From positions 200,866,017-200,930,016 of the forward strand of contig JARDYH010000004.1 in assembly GCA_029215795.1 (NCBI GenBank): a stretch of 64,000 nt of DNA. Reading direction: 5' to 3'. Positions 12,516 to 23,600 of this stretch are shown here, piece by piece. Below the pieces are notes generated by a model, which was not told the DNA's origin, made no database searches, and saw only the letters and a program-made list of their open reading frames with translations. The first letter of the stretch is position 1. Each line of letters begins with the position of its first letter. The position numbers and the translations under genes are program-made. Source of the stretch: Anniella stebbinsi. Lineage: Eukaryota; Chordata; Lepidosauria; Squamata; Anniellidae.

Positions 12516-12589
12516 GCAATTACTCTCACCCAATCAATGTGGCTTCTATCAAGCAGGTGTGATTAAGATTGTAGCCTCAGGTTGTAAGA

Positions 12590-12611
12590 GTGTGTGTGTG
12601 TGTGTGTGTGT
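12590..12611. repeat. (GT)n microsatellite
   Basis: About 11 uninterrupted GT units just upstream of the CpG island. Confidence 0.85.
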
Positions 12612-12639
12612 AGGATGTTTTGTACCTCCAGCTGCATCA

Positions 12640-13810
12640 GCCTGAGGTAAAAGTGCCCCGCAGAGGGCGTTTCCTGCCATTGTGTACCTCCCCAGGGTCG
12701 TCAGAGCGCACCCACCTGCCGAAGGCGTGGCTGGCTGGCTTGGGGCGACGTCCCACCTCCAGGGGCCCCGGGGGAGGTGGGGGAGGTGGGGGAAGCCATC
12801 TTCCGTGCCTCGTCCCCTTCTTCTGTCACTCGCGCTTCTTCTCCAGTCCCGCCGCGCTGTCGTCTGGTAGATAGCGTCGCCACCGCCGCAGCCTGCTACC
12901 GGCTTCAAGCTGGCCGGCGCCAACAGGAAGCAGGCGCTGGGCTGCCCATGCCCAAGAAGTCCCCTTTCTTCTCTTTCACCTTCGTCCGTCCCGCCCGCAA
13001 GCGCCCTCCTTTCCAGCCTCGGGCGGGAGAAGAGAAGAGCTTGCTTCGGAAGCCAGCCAAAGAATTCCCCAGCCGCCCGCTTCCGACCCTGCAACGGGCT
13101 GCAATGGGGGTGGGAAAGCGGGAAGGACACGCGACCTACTGACTGTTCAATGAATGACCTTCCCCAGGAAAGTCGGAGGCGCCTGCAGCTTTGCGGCGGC
13201 TGGAGCCGTAACGCTCCTTCAGCGCCTCCTCGCCTCTGCTCTGTTCTTGCCCGGCTTGGTGCAGCGGCAGCTTCTCGCCTCTGTCTGCCTGTGTGTGTAT
13301 ATATACGTGCGCGCACGCGCGCGTTTGTCGGGGACGGGAGTGGGGGGGGGGGAGAGAAGAGCGCCAGTGCTGGGATTATTCTAGCAGTCCTTTCTCTTGC
13401 GCTCTCTCGCTCTCTCGCTCTCTCTCTCAGCAACACGCACACGCGCTCACACATACGCGGAGTGACTTGAGGAGGGAAGAGCCGGAGAGAGAAAAGGCGG
13501 CAGGCTGAGCTCTCGATGAGGTCATGGACAGCTCCTTGAAATACGGGCGGCTTGCTGCTGCTGCTGCTGCCGCCGCCACTGCGGTAGCTTATTGACAGGC
13601 AAAAGGGCGAGGGACACGCACATGTAAACGAAACATCAAAATAATAATTTAAAAAGCACGAGCCATTGGCTCCGTTCCCCCACCCTCACGCCCAGCGCCA
13701 CCGTCCTTTCTCTGCACAGACCGCAGCATAGCTGCTCGCCGCCAGAGTCCATCGCAAGGCACCGGGATCTTTTCCTGCTCCGTCCCCGCCCAGCGATCTC
13801 TGATATCGTG
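12640..13810. promoter_or_regulatory. CpG island, probable promoter of an unassigned gene
   Basis: GC content and CpG frequency rise abruptly here compared with about 12 kb of AT-rich, CpG-poor sequence on the left. The stretch carries G/C-box-like runs, an inverted CCAAT box (ATTGG within 13661-13670), a GCGC-rich NRF1-like segment, a CT-rich tract (13392-13428) and a CTG/CCG trinucleotide run (13552-13576). No transposon terminal repeat bounds it, unlike the GC-rich blocks at 44797 and 57422, which are transposons. Direction of transcription and first exon cannot be fixed. Long open frames across it, such as the 301-residue minus-strand one, are Arg/Ala/Pro/Ser-rich by-products of GC richness. 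Confidence 0.6.
13524..13595 (+). CDS. Candidate 23-codon poly-alanine micro-ORF in CpG island
   Basis: The ATG has G at -3 and G at +4, a favourable initiation context. The frame begins MDSSLKYGRL, has eight alanines from a CTG/CCG run, and stops at TGA. A second, overlapping 7-codon frame starts 8 bases upstream. If a 5' leader covers this point, these could act as upstream ORFs. Chance is a fair alternative, and no conservation evidence is available. Confidence 0.2.
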   Translation: MDSSLKYGRLAAAAAAAATAVAY

Positions 13811-14465
13811 ATTTCACTTTCCAAAGCTTTGGAGGGAGGTATCGCGTTTGCTTGGATGTACATCTATGTAAGCGGGTCCCTCCTGCCTTGTTGCCGCCTG
13901 TGAGGCGTTGCCTGAGGTGTAATGCGGAGGTGTGGTCGCTGGAGCGAGGCGTTTCTCTCGCTGTGCTTTATATATTCCAAGCAAGTAGTCGTACAAAATG
14001 AAACCTGAAGTATTAACGGAGTCAACCTAGACATGCTTACACAGAAGTCCCACTGACTTTAACGGTGTTTACTCCCATGTAAGTGACCGTGGAGTTGCGA
14101 TTTAGCGGCACACGCGTAGGCATGTCTACAGAAGTCCTGTTGAATCCCCACAACCTAGACTACAAGTCATCGCACACACGACCCACCCAGCCAGCATGGC
14201 TGTGCTTGCTGGGGATGATAGGGCTTGTAGTCAAATACAGTGGAGACTATTGGCTCCAATGTCAGTGGGGTGATGAATCTACTCCAGGTTTCATTCAGAA
14301 CTCTTAACAGATTTCCTTTAGAAATCTGACTGGTCCTGACTGAAGCCACCCCACTCACCACCCCACCGACATCAGAGCCACCAGCCTCCACTAGTCCAAC
14401 ACATCTAGAGGGCATCAGGTTGAGGAAGGCTGTTGTATAGGACTGGAGCCTAAAGCTATATTAGA
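13811..14465. repeat. Mixed non-coding sequence with short palindromic repeats
   Basis: About 14028-14105 is a copy of an approximately 80-bp reptile repeat ('catgcttacacagaagtcccactga...gtttactcccatgtaag'). About 14140-14430 carries inverted segments ('ggctccaatgtcagtgggg' against 'ccccaccgacatcagagccacc') typical of an old palindromic repeat. No host exon was recognised. Confidence 0.45.
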
Positions 14466-15143
14466 TAGGGTGACCATATGAAAAGGAGGGCAGGACTCAT
14501 GTATCTTTAACAGTTGTACAGAAAAGAGAATTTCAGCAGGAGTCATTTGTATGCATGCAGCTCCTGGTGAAATTCCCTCTTCATCACCACAGTTAAAGCT
14601 GCAGGAGCTATACTAGGCCTCCTCCACACGAGACGTTTAATGAGCCTTGAAGGCTCATTATAAATTTTACCTCCACACCAGCGGAGCGCAAAACGGGCGT
14701 ACAGGCGCGTTATCTCCCCGATAATGTGCATTTTCGAATGCGCGTTAAATAGCTACTTTTATTTTTCTCCGGCCGTTAAAGCGCATTTTCGCCGTGTGAA
14801 CAAGCGATTATGCGCATTAACGTCTTCTAAAGCGCTTTTTGGACATCAATTAATGTGCTTCGCCGCCTCTCGCCGCCTCCCGTGCAGAGGGATTAGGCGT
14901 AAATGCGCCTCCGCGATAATGCGCATAATCCCCGAACCGGGCGCAAAAGCGCATCCTTGTGGAGGAGGCCCTAGAGTGACACTATCCAAAAGAGGGCAGG
15001 GATCCTGTAGCTTTAACTGTTATGATGAAAAGGGAATTTCACCAGGTGCTGCATGTATGTAAATGACACCTGCTGAAATTCTCTTTTCTATACAACTGTG
15101 AAAGATACAGGAGCCTTGCTCTCCTTTTCATATGGTCACCCTA
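14466..15143. mobile_element. Palindromic hAT-type element, second copy, with nested insertion
   Basis: Terminal repeats TAGGGTGACCATATG / CATATGGTCACCCTA are flanked by exact 8-bp duplications ATATTAGA, the hAT hallmark. Both halves match the element at 3766-4085. The centre aligns to that copy in reverse orientation and is interrupted by another DNA element at 14616-14970. It is non-coding. Confidence 0.9.
14616..14970. mobile_element. GC-rich nested DNA transposon, 355 bp
   Basis: Begins GGCCTCCTCCACAC and ends with GTGGAGGAGGCC, its inverted repeat. CTA flanks both sides (a 3-bp duplication). The sequence split by it matches the uninterrupted centre at 3766-4085, so the insertion is demonstrated. 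The interior is rich in GCGCATTTTCG / GCGCATTA motifs. The 3-bp duplication and GGCC ends suggest a Harbinger-like element, though CTA is not the usual TWA target. Confidence 0.8.
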
Positions 15144-18085
15144 ATATTAGAGCTCATCTCATGGAGGATTACATTGCAGACATCTGCCTGCTTACCTGGG
15201 ACTAAGCTCCATGGAGCTCAATGAATACTTTTGAGTAGATACGTATGTTTTTGTAGATCTTTTGGCTATTAGGCATAACAACAAAATGGAAACTCTGTGA
15301 TCCCAAGTAATATATTTACAGCTACAAGCTTTTAGGTGCTAGACAAAAATATATCTAAAATCACTTTTAGCTGCTGTTTTTAACCTTGCTGCTTTCATTT
15401 TGACTTCGTTTTTAATGTTGATTTTATTTTGGAATGGTATTTCATTATGTATTATATGACTACATTTTGTAAGATGCACTAAGGGCTTTTAAGTTCAACG
15501 GCAGGGTACATAAGACCATAGGAAGTGACCTGCTGCATCAGACTAGAGGCCCATCTACTTGCAGAAGAGGTTAACAAGATGCTGCTCCAGTTGTTCCCAC
15601 CAACTGGTATTCAGTTGTATGCTGCCTCTGATCCTGGCGTAGCATACAGCCATCATTACTAATGGCTATTTATTTAAAGCTTTGGAATAAAATATAAGAG
15701 GGAACAACAGAAGAGGAAGGGCTCGTCCCCTTTCTGCACTGAAGCATCTAATTGGCCATTTTGGGAAACAGACTGCTGGACCAGGGCAGCAGATTTTAGG
15801 TGTCATGTCCCCCGCCTCCCCCACCCCCCAAAAAACCCGGCATAGGAAATAATTGAGTCACGTAAACACTGTCAGAATGTGTTTGTTGACATTTGTCAAC
15901 AAGTAACATGTAAAATATAAAGTTAATTATATTTTATATTCTACTAATGTTAAAAACATGGGATTGTAAGGATAGACCTTGATCAGAACTAGTAAGAAAG
16001 TTCTTTTTACATTCTTATATCAAAATCGTAGCCAAATACCAAAATATTTATCTATATATATTTTTTTAAAAAAACAATACTTTTAAAATTTGATGGCCTT
16101 ATAGCCCCCTTCCAACTCTACTACTCTGTGAGTCTATGAAAACTTTTAACTGTGCTGATGTCAGCATCACAAGGTAGAGACCCACAATATTCCACAGAAG
16201 CAGCTCAGGAGAGTCACATTGGTGGTCGAATGGGGAGAAACATCAGGAATGAGGCATTCTTGAACAATTCCCTCCCATTTTTTCTCATTGTTTTGGAGGT
16301 AATGATTTATACGTAGCATCTGGCCCCCACCTGCTCCATCCTCTTCAGAGAGACAATGCAAACTTCAAAACACAAGAAGAGCCCTGCTGGGATCAGTCCA
16401 AAGTCCACCTAGTCTAGCAGAAGCCTTCCAGATGCCTCTGGGAAGCTCATAAGTATACATTTAATTGTTAATTTTTACCATATTGTCTAAGGCAAAATCT
16501 GAGATCTTCTTGATCCTTGTTTCAAAAACAAAGGCCTGTGACTAGACTGCATGAATGCCACATGAACCTCCTTGTGATATTGACAACACTGCTTTATGGA
16601 GCATAGTTGCTGCAGATCGGGGTGAATTTTTTAATTACTTATCCTGAGTTTGCAGAGAAGCACTTAGCTATACAATATATAATTTATCTGGCCAAGACAT
16701 TTTGTTGCCTGAGACAAAGGACAAGATTCCACCTGGCCCCATTCCACATATAGAAGCTAATAAGATTGGCAATTTAATCTTACCTCAAGACTGGTGAACA
16801 GGACAGCATCTATCACCATAGCTGGGAGCAGCAGCCTAGTTTAACGGTGAACTCAAGGGCAGGCCATGTAGCACACACTGCTCTGCCTTTCAACACCTCA
16901 CCATTGTTTGCTCACCATTGTGTCTGACACCTGCTCTCTTAAATAAGGATCTTGTTCATGTAACAGCATGTATTATGTGGGCAGATCAGCACCGGACCAG
17001 CTGGTGTGTGTGGCCTGAGCCGGCTGCCTTTTTGCCTAGTCGCTCAGGGGCCTTTCCCAGTGATGCTGGCTGTGGGACATTGGGAGAAGGTGCCTACGTA
17101 AGACAGGCGGGTAGCAGGAAACAAGCATTGCTACCAGCTCAGGATTATGGGAACAGCCCAGGGACCTTAGAAGGAACAACCAGACATGGCCAATGGCCTG
17201 AGATGACCATAATACTCTACTTACTGACCCTGGGGGACATGGAGCTAGGAAAGCATAGCATACATTTTTTTCTCCACTGATTTGTTTTTTTTATATTAAA
17301 TCTTGAAATGAGCAGAAAAAAATTGAATACTCTTCTAGTGTATATGTTTATACAGTATGTTATGTAAGACAAGTCCTGTAGAAGTAATCTTTCAAGACTA
17401 CTTTATTGATTGCACAAAATAAGCCATTATCCTGCCATGTTTAAATTAGTGAAAGCAATATGAAATATAACACTGGTACTTAAAATGGCCAATGTATTTC
17501 TCTATGCTAAGAGGATCCTTATGTACATAATACATGGAGCAGACTAAAGCTGTCATATGTTGAATATACGTTGAACATGAGTATAAAGTATTTTTGGCTC
17601 TACACCAACAAAAGAGCCACATCTGAATTCTGATTGTGCAAATGGCTAATGGATGTCAGCCCTCCTCGGGTCATTTATGTTTTTAATAAGTGACAAGAGG
17701 TATTTCTTAGGCCGTCTTACAATAAGACTGCTATATGGCTGCTTTCAGGCCAGATACAGATTCACACTTAATTTAAATTAGCAAAATTAAACTATCTGAT
17801 TTTTATGCAATCTGGCATGATTTTCTTTCATATAAAATCAGGGACACATGTAGCAATGTCTCTCAAAGCCTTTCCTCTTATTATGGAAAAGAGACTGTCA
17901 GTGCATTTACTCAGAAGTAAGTCCCACTGTGTTAAGTAAGGCTTACTCCCAGGTATGTGAGTATAGAACTGCACCACAATATAGTTTGCTATTATGATTA
18001 ACTATAAAATCTCCAAACAATCAACAGATACCACCCATATTTTTGCCTATAAAGTCAAGGGGAAAAATATGTCAAACATACTACC
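15144..18085. repeat. No gene recognised; scattered old repeat fragments
   Basis: Fragments seen are: an approximately 80-bp palindromic reptile repeat at about 15180-15250 and again at 17890-17970; a repeat containing 'tgctgcatcagactagaggcccatcta' at 15510-15660, with a relative at 16370-16450 ('aagagccctgctgggatcag'); and a CR1 3' tip at 16088-16139. The rest is AT-rich. Open frames such as 16918-17280 show no domain. Confidence 0.5.
16088..16139 (+). mobile_element. CR1 3'-terminal fragment
   Basis: 'gatggccttatagcccccttccaactctac' followed by a degenerate CTGTGAGTCTATGA tail matches the last 50 bases of the CR1 copy ending near 26540. Confidence 0.75.
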
Positions 18086-18087
18086 GG

Positions 18088-18438
18088 GTGGGCTTACATA
18101 ACACACTAACCCACCCAGTGTGGGTTGTTGTTTAACCATGGGTTATCATATTGTCTGAATGCAGTGTGTTTTCCGCAGGGGGGGTTATTGTGTTGTCTGA
18201 ATGCAGTGTGTTTTCTGCAGGGTTGCTCGTTCACCATGTGGTATGGCTTGCTAACCACCCTGAACCATGGGTTCTCAAGATGCTTGTTCGAGAAAAATAA
18301 AACACACTGCATGGTTAACAAGACACACTACAGAAAACATTCTGTGTTTACACAACACAATAACCCACCCTGTGGAAAATGCACTGTGTTCAGACAACAC
18401 AATAACCCATGGTGAGTTTGCGTATTGTGTGAACCCAC
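18088..18438. mobile_element. Non-autonomous DNA transposon with TGGGTTCACACAA-type ends
   Basis: Imperfect terminal inverted repeats: left 'gtgggcttacataacacactaaccca' and right the complement of 'gtgggttcacacaatacgcaaac'. The interior repeats AACCCATGGTT-like segments in both orientations. An approximately 45-bp unit with 'ttgtctgaatgcagtgtgttt' is tandemly duplicated at about 18138-18220. No coding frame and no convincing target-site duplication. Confidence 0.6.
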
Positions 18439-19262
18439 TCTATGTCAACCACTAGATTTAACCTTGATGTAATTTTTATTTCTTTTTCTTTTTGTAAGCT
18501 TGTGTTTACATTTAGAAAATGAATACCATCCTTTAAAATGTATAAAAATGCATAAGAATACAGATTTGAAGAGATATATGGCTGAGAGTCAATAGGAATA
18601 GGAGCAGAGTGGGGACGAAAAGAATTGGTGATATACAAGAGTATATAAAGCCAAATGTCACCTCACTCCTAAATATATGAGGCAAGATGGAGCTCCAATG
18701 ATTTCAACAGAATACACATCCAAGTTGATCTGCTAGTGCTTAGGATTGTTGTCTGATACTTTAAGCAAGTGTAAAAAGAGAAGCAGGCAACAGGGATGCT
18801 TGGCAGTCTATGCTTGGCTCAGCAAAAAGGGTTCCCAGAACAACTTGGATCAAGATATTTTAAAAGATCACATTATCCTGTTTCTAAAAATCAATAGTCA
18901 TTACAGTACTTTGGGGTATGTTGGGATATAAATGCCTTCCATTCCACAGACGACTCACTTGATGCTTGTGAGGATAAGCTTCTTACCTGTTCCCCCCACC
19001 TGCTTTTTTGGGTGAATGCCAACAGTCTTTACATAGAATTGTATATCTGTATGTTTCCTTCATCCTTTAATAAGCAACTTGAACATTAATGTACTTCTTT
19101 TGATTCAAGCTTGATATGTACAACTATAGTGATGTAGGCCCATAGAGCAGCAATAGCAGACCAAACTGAGTGCGGTCATCAAGAGAGTTGGGAGACTCTA
19201 TCCCAACTGCCTCAGCATTGCCATAGTCCAGCAGAGCAAGAGTAAGAAGAGGGAACAGCCTG
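18439..19262. other. No gene recognised
   Basis: AT-rich; short open frames only, with no similarity I recognise. Confidence 0.4.
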
Positions 19263-19263
19263 C

Positions 19264-19500
19264 AGTTCACCATCTAGGTCGAACCCCCTGCTCAATGCAG
19301 GAATCTACCTTAAAGCATACCTGACAGATGGCTGTCCAGCTGCCTCTTGAATGCCTCTAGTGTGGGAGAGCCCACGACCTCCCTAGGTAATTGGTTCCAT
19401 CGTCATACTGCTCTAACTGTCAGGAAGTTTTTCCTGATGTCCAGCTGGAATCTGACTTCCTTTAATTTGAGCCCATTATTCCACATTTTAAGGGGTGGGC
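19264..19500 (-). mobile_element. CR1 LINE 3' fragment
   Basis: Plus-strand reading 'ccccctgctcaatgcaggaatc...cctccctaggtaattggttccatcgt' is the reverse of the CR1 ORF2 end and 3' UTR. On the minus strand it encodes the 'LDIRKNFLTVRAV' segment seen in the CR1 copy ending at 26540. Heavily truncated. Confidence 0.85.
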
Positions 19501-19629
19501 AGGCTATTTGCTCTGCAGGCCCTAGAGCAACAGCAGATACAAGCTGATACTTTCTTACTGCTGCTACAGTGAGGGCCAGGATCTGCTGTCTTACTTTGTC
19601 TCTGCAAACAACTCTCTTGGCAACTGCTA

Positions 19630-20385
19630 GGCTCCCTGCCCCTTTTGATATCATCAACCATTGTATCCTGGAGAGGCTGTCTGAACTGACATGGCTTTGT
19701 GGTGGTTCTGCTGATACTTGGATAGCAGTTTCCAGAAGGTGGTGCTGAGGGACTTCTGCTCAACTCCATGGCATTTATGCTTTGGAATCCACAAGTTTCC
19801 ATCTTGTCCCCCATGCTGTTTAATGTCTACATGAAACTGCTGAATGAGGTCATTCAAAAATTTAGAGTGCCGTGTCATTGGTATGCTGATGACACACAGC
19901 TCTACCTTTCTTTCTCATCAGATTCAGGTCAGGCAGTGGAAGTGCTTAATCAGTGCCTGGCCATAGTAATGGACTGGATGAGGGCCAATAAGCTGAAGCT
20001 CAATCCAGACAAGAGAGCTAGTGGGTGGTTTGGCTATCTAGGGGAAGAGTGTTCAACCTGTTCTGGAAGGCATTGCACTCTTCCTAAATGATCAAGTTTG
20101 TAGGTTGTGTGTGGATCAAACTTTGTCACTAGAGGGACAAGTATTTTCTGTGGATCACACACCTTTTACCAGCTTAGTCTAGTATGCTAGCTATGACCCT
20201 ACCTGGAAAGTTACAGCCTGGCTTTAGTGAGTTTGTAGGTGGGGCTGCCCTTGAAGATGGTCTGGAAATTTGAATTGGGTCTGGGAATAAACTGGGGGCC
20301 AGTAAAAATGGCACAGTGTGCCAAAAACAGGTGTAATGTGGTCATAATGCCTAGCTCAACTCAATATCCTATGTGCCATAATTTG
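19630..20385 (+). pseudogene. L2-type LINE reverse transcriptase fragment
   Basis: The frame at 19768-20091 encodes SPMLFNVYMK and HWYADDTQLYLSF (the RT catalytic YADD box), then MDWMRANKLKLNPDK. All match the L2-type ORF at 55462-56718. Upstream, 'FDIINHCILERL' corresponds to its 'FDTIDHGILLGRL'. Downstream, 'LCVDQTLSLEGQV' and 'GLPLKMV' match its C-terminal half in shifted frames. 5'-truncated, with frameshifts; not functional. Confidence 0.85.
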
Positions 20386-20404
20386 TACTATGTGAAATTT
20401 CTAA

Positions 20405-20695
20405 TGAGGATGGCAAATTGATAACAGATGACAAAGAAAAGGCTGAAGTGCTCAATTCCTTCTTTGGGTCAGTCTTCTCTCATAAGCAGGTCTTTGACCC
20501 CCACATCCTTGACAAAAATTAAGCACAAGCTGAAGGGGCAGATTGTAGCTTGGAAAAGTGCTAATGTTGTCTCTATCTTCAAAAAGGAGGAACCTGGGGA
20601 CTACAGACCAGTTAGTCTGACATCAATCCCTGGAATTTTTTTGGTGCATATTATAAAGAAGTCAATCTGTAAGCGCCTTGAAAACAATGCAGTGA
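20405..20695 (+). pseudogene. CR1 LINE ORF2, 5' portion (split by L1)
   Basis: Encodes 'TDDKEKAEVLNSFFGSVFS' and 'DYRPVSLTSIPG', typical of the start of the CR1 reverse transcriptase domain. The reading is interrupted by the L1 beginning at 20696 and resumes at 25343 after a 17-bp target-site duplication. Stops and a deletion are present, so this is a dead copy. Confidence 0.9.
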
Positions 20696-23600
20696 CTTCC
20701 GGTGGGAAAATGGAAGCTTGAGGCTTTCCAGCATTTAGCTGGGAAGAGCAGTGTGGTTGTTGTGCCATCCTGGTGGTTGCTGGATGGAATTTATGACCAC
20801 AGATGAAAGGGGTTTTGGCTGGAGCATGCCGTAAGTAATCTAAGGAATTCCCAGCTTCAAACACCACGGAAGAAATGCTTTGATGGAAGGAGAAGCAAGG
20901 AGGGGGGAAGAGATCAGGCATCCAACTCTCACTAATCACACTGTCACCTTTTGGGTAAAGAGCTTACATTACCCATTCCCCGAAATCGATTGGTCATATA
21001 ACAACAAAAATTAACGGAAGCCGAAGAGATTTCAACGAAAATATATATATAAAAAATAAAGAGTAAACAACTCACCTTTCCATGGTGAGTGGAAATAAAC
21101 TCTATGAGTAAAGGTTATGGAAAGAATGTATTTTGTCCTGGATTGGTCTATAGTTTTGAATTGGAAAAGAGAAGATTTTAAGTGGCTTGTGTTGAAGCTG
21201 CGAGCAGAGAGTGGAAAATTCCTGTCTCGGCTGCCAGCCACAAATATGTTTGGAATTCAGATAAGAAAAAGTTCATTGGATGTATGGCGCCATCTGTTGA
21301 TGAAATATATATGGTGGTGTGGTTTTGGCACTGTCTTGTGGTAAGTGGAATTAAAGACTTTTATTGACATATTTTTAAAAAAAACTAAAGATGGATTACA
21401 AATACTTATCATGGAATATAAATGGACTAAACTCTCCACAGAAGAGGGAAAAAATATTTTGCCATCTAAGAAAATCAAAATTGGATATCATTTGTTTGCA
21501 AGAAACTCATATTAGAAAAAAAGACATAAAATATTTACATAACAAAGGTTTGGGAGAATAATTTATTTCCGCAAGCACAAAGAAAAATCAGGGGTGGTCC
21601 TATATATAAAATCCCACTTAAAACCTGAATTGGTGATATCTGATGAACAAGGACATTTTGTGGGAGTAAAAATTATTGTAGATGGAGTGGAAATTATGGT
21701 TTTGGGGGTATATGCTCCCAATTAACAAAAAGGAGGATTTTAAGTTCAATTGTTGCATAGGCTGGTGGAAATTTCAAGTGACAGTTGGTGTATAATGGGT
21801 GATTGGAATGGTGTGATATCACCACAAATGGATAAACATTCAGAGAAAAATATTAAAGATCAACAGGGGAAGCTTCCAAAAAGTTTTTTTGATCTGATGG
21901 AAAAACTGGGATTGGTGGATGTATGGAGACATAGAAATGGAGGCTCTAAAGAATTTACCTATTACCTGAATAGACATACATCTTTTTCAAGAATAGATAT
22001 GATTTTGATGTCCAGGACAGTACTTACAAAAGTAAAGTCTATAGAGATTTCGCCAAGGACTTTTTCTGATCACAATTCAGTAATGACGGTTCTCAAAAGA
22101 AAAATAAGTTCGTTTAGATGGAGATTAAATGAATCTTTGTTATAAAATAAAGCTGTGGTGGAAGAAGGTCAGAAAAAAAATAAGGAATTTTTTGAGTTGA
22201 ATTTGAATAAAGGGGCTAACCAAAGTACTGTCTGGGATACAAGTAAAGCTTTTATAAGAGGATATTTCATTCAGAAGAATAGTCAACTAAAAAAGGAAAG
22301 ACAGGTAAAAATGAAAGCAATTACAGATGAGATATAAAAGAAAGAAGAGGAATTAAAGAGCGTATCAAGAAAGGCGGAGATTAGCCACCAGATCAAGATG
22401 TTACAACAGCAACTGTCCATGTTGACAATTAGAGAAATGGAAAGGAAGCTAAATTTTATGAAACAGAGAGAATTTGAAGGTGTGAATAAACCGGGAAAAT
22501 GGCTAGCTTATAAACTGAGGAAAGAAAAAGAAAAAAAGACAATAGTGAAAATTCAAGATGGTGATATAGAAATAATGGACGATGTGAAGATACAAAGAAA
22601 GTTTTGGATGCATTATTCAAATTTATATAAGAAACATGAGATGTCAACGGATAAAATAGATATGTATTTACAGGAACAGAATTTGCCTAAAATTTCTATG
22701 GAACAGAAGCAAATGATAAATAGAGAGATTACTATGGAAGAAATGGTTGCAGCTATAAAAAGAATAAAAATGGGAAAAACACCGGGACCAGATGGTCTTC
22801 CAGGTATATATTATAAAAATTTTGAAGAAGAACTATCATTACCATTGCAGAGTATGATGAATTCTATTTTGAAAGAGGGAAAAATACCTGAGACATGGAA
22901 AACAGCATATGTAACATTGATACCTAAAGAAGACCAGAACTTAACACTGACTAAAAACTACAGGCTGATATCGTTGTTGAATAACGATTACAATGTGTTC
23001 ACATCGATAACGGTGGAAAGGTTGAAGTCTGTGTTGAGGGAATTTATACATGAAGATCAATGTGGATTTTTGCCGAAAAGAAAGATAAAGGTCAGTATTG
23101 AACGTTGTAGAATATTTGGATAAACATCCGGAAAAACAAGCAGTCTTGATTTTTTTGGATGTGGAGAAGGCTTTTGACAATCTTAATTGGAATTTTTTGT
23201 TTAAAATATTGGAAGTAATGGATTTGGAGCCTAATTTTACAACGTGGGTGAAGTCAATTTATACTGAACAGAGTGCACAGATTATTATTAATGGAGATTT
23301 GACAAAACCATGTAAGATCACAAGAGGGACCAGACAGGGTTGCCCAATGGCACCTTTGTTATTTATTTTGGTCTTGGAAGTTTTGAACAGAGCTGTGTGA
23401 CAAGAAGAAAAAATTGGAGGAATAAAAATTAGAAAAGAATCCTATAAGTTGAGAACTTTTGCAGATGATTTGGTGTTTACATTAGAGGATCCATTGAGTG
23501 GAATTGAAATTTTTATGAAGAAGTTGAACAAATTTGGTGCATTAGTAGGTTTTAAGCTTAATAAACAAAAGACTAAGGTACTTACAAAAATATGAATAAG

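Noticed and set aside
12549..13454. 301-codon minus-strand open frame
   Set aside because: It crosses microsatellites and the CpG island, is Arg/Ala/Pro/Ser-rich, has His-Thr repeats from GT tracts, and overlaps equally long frames on the other strand. This fits GC-driven absence of stops.
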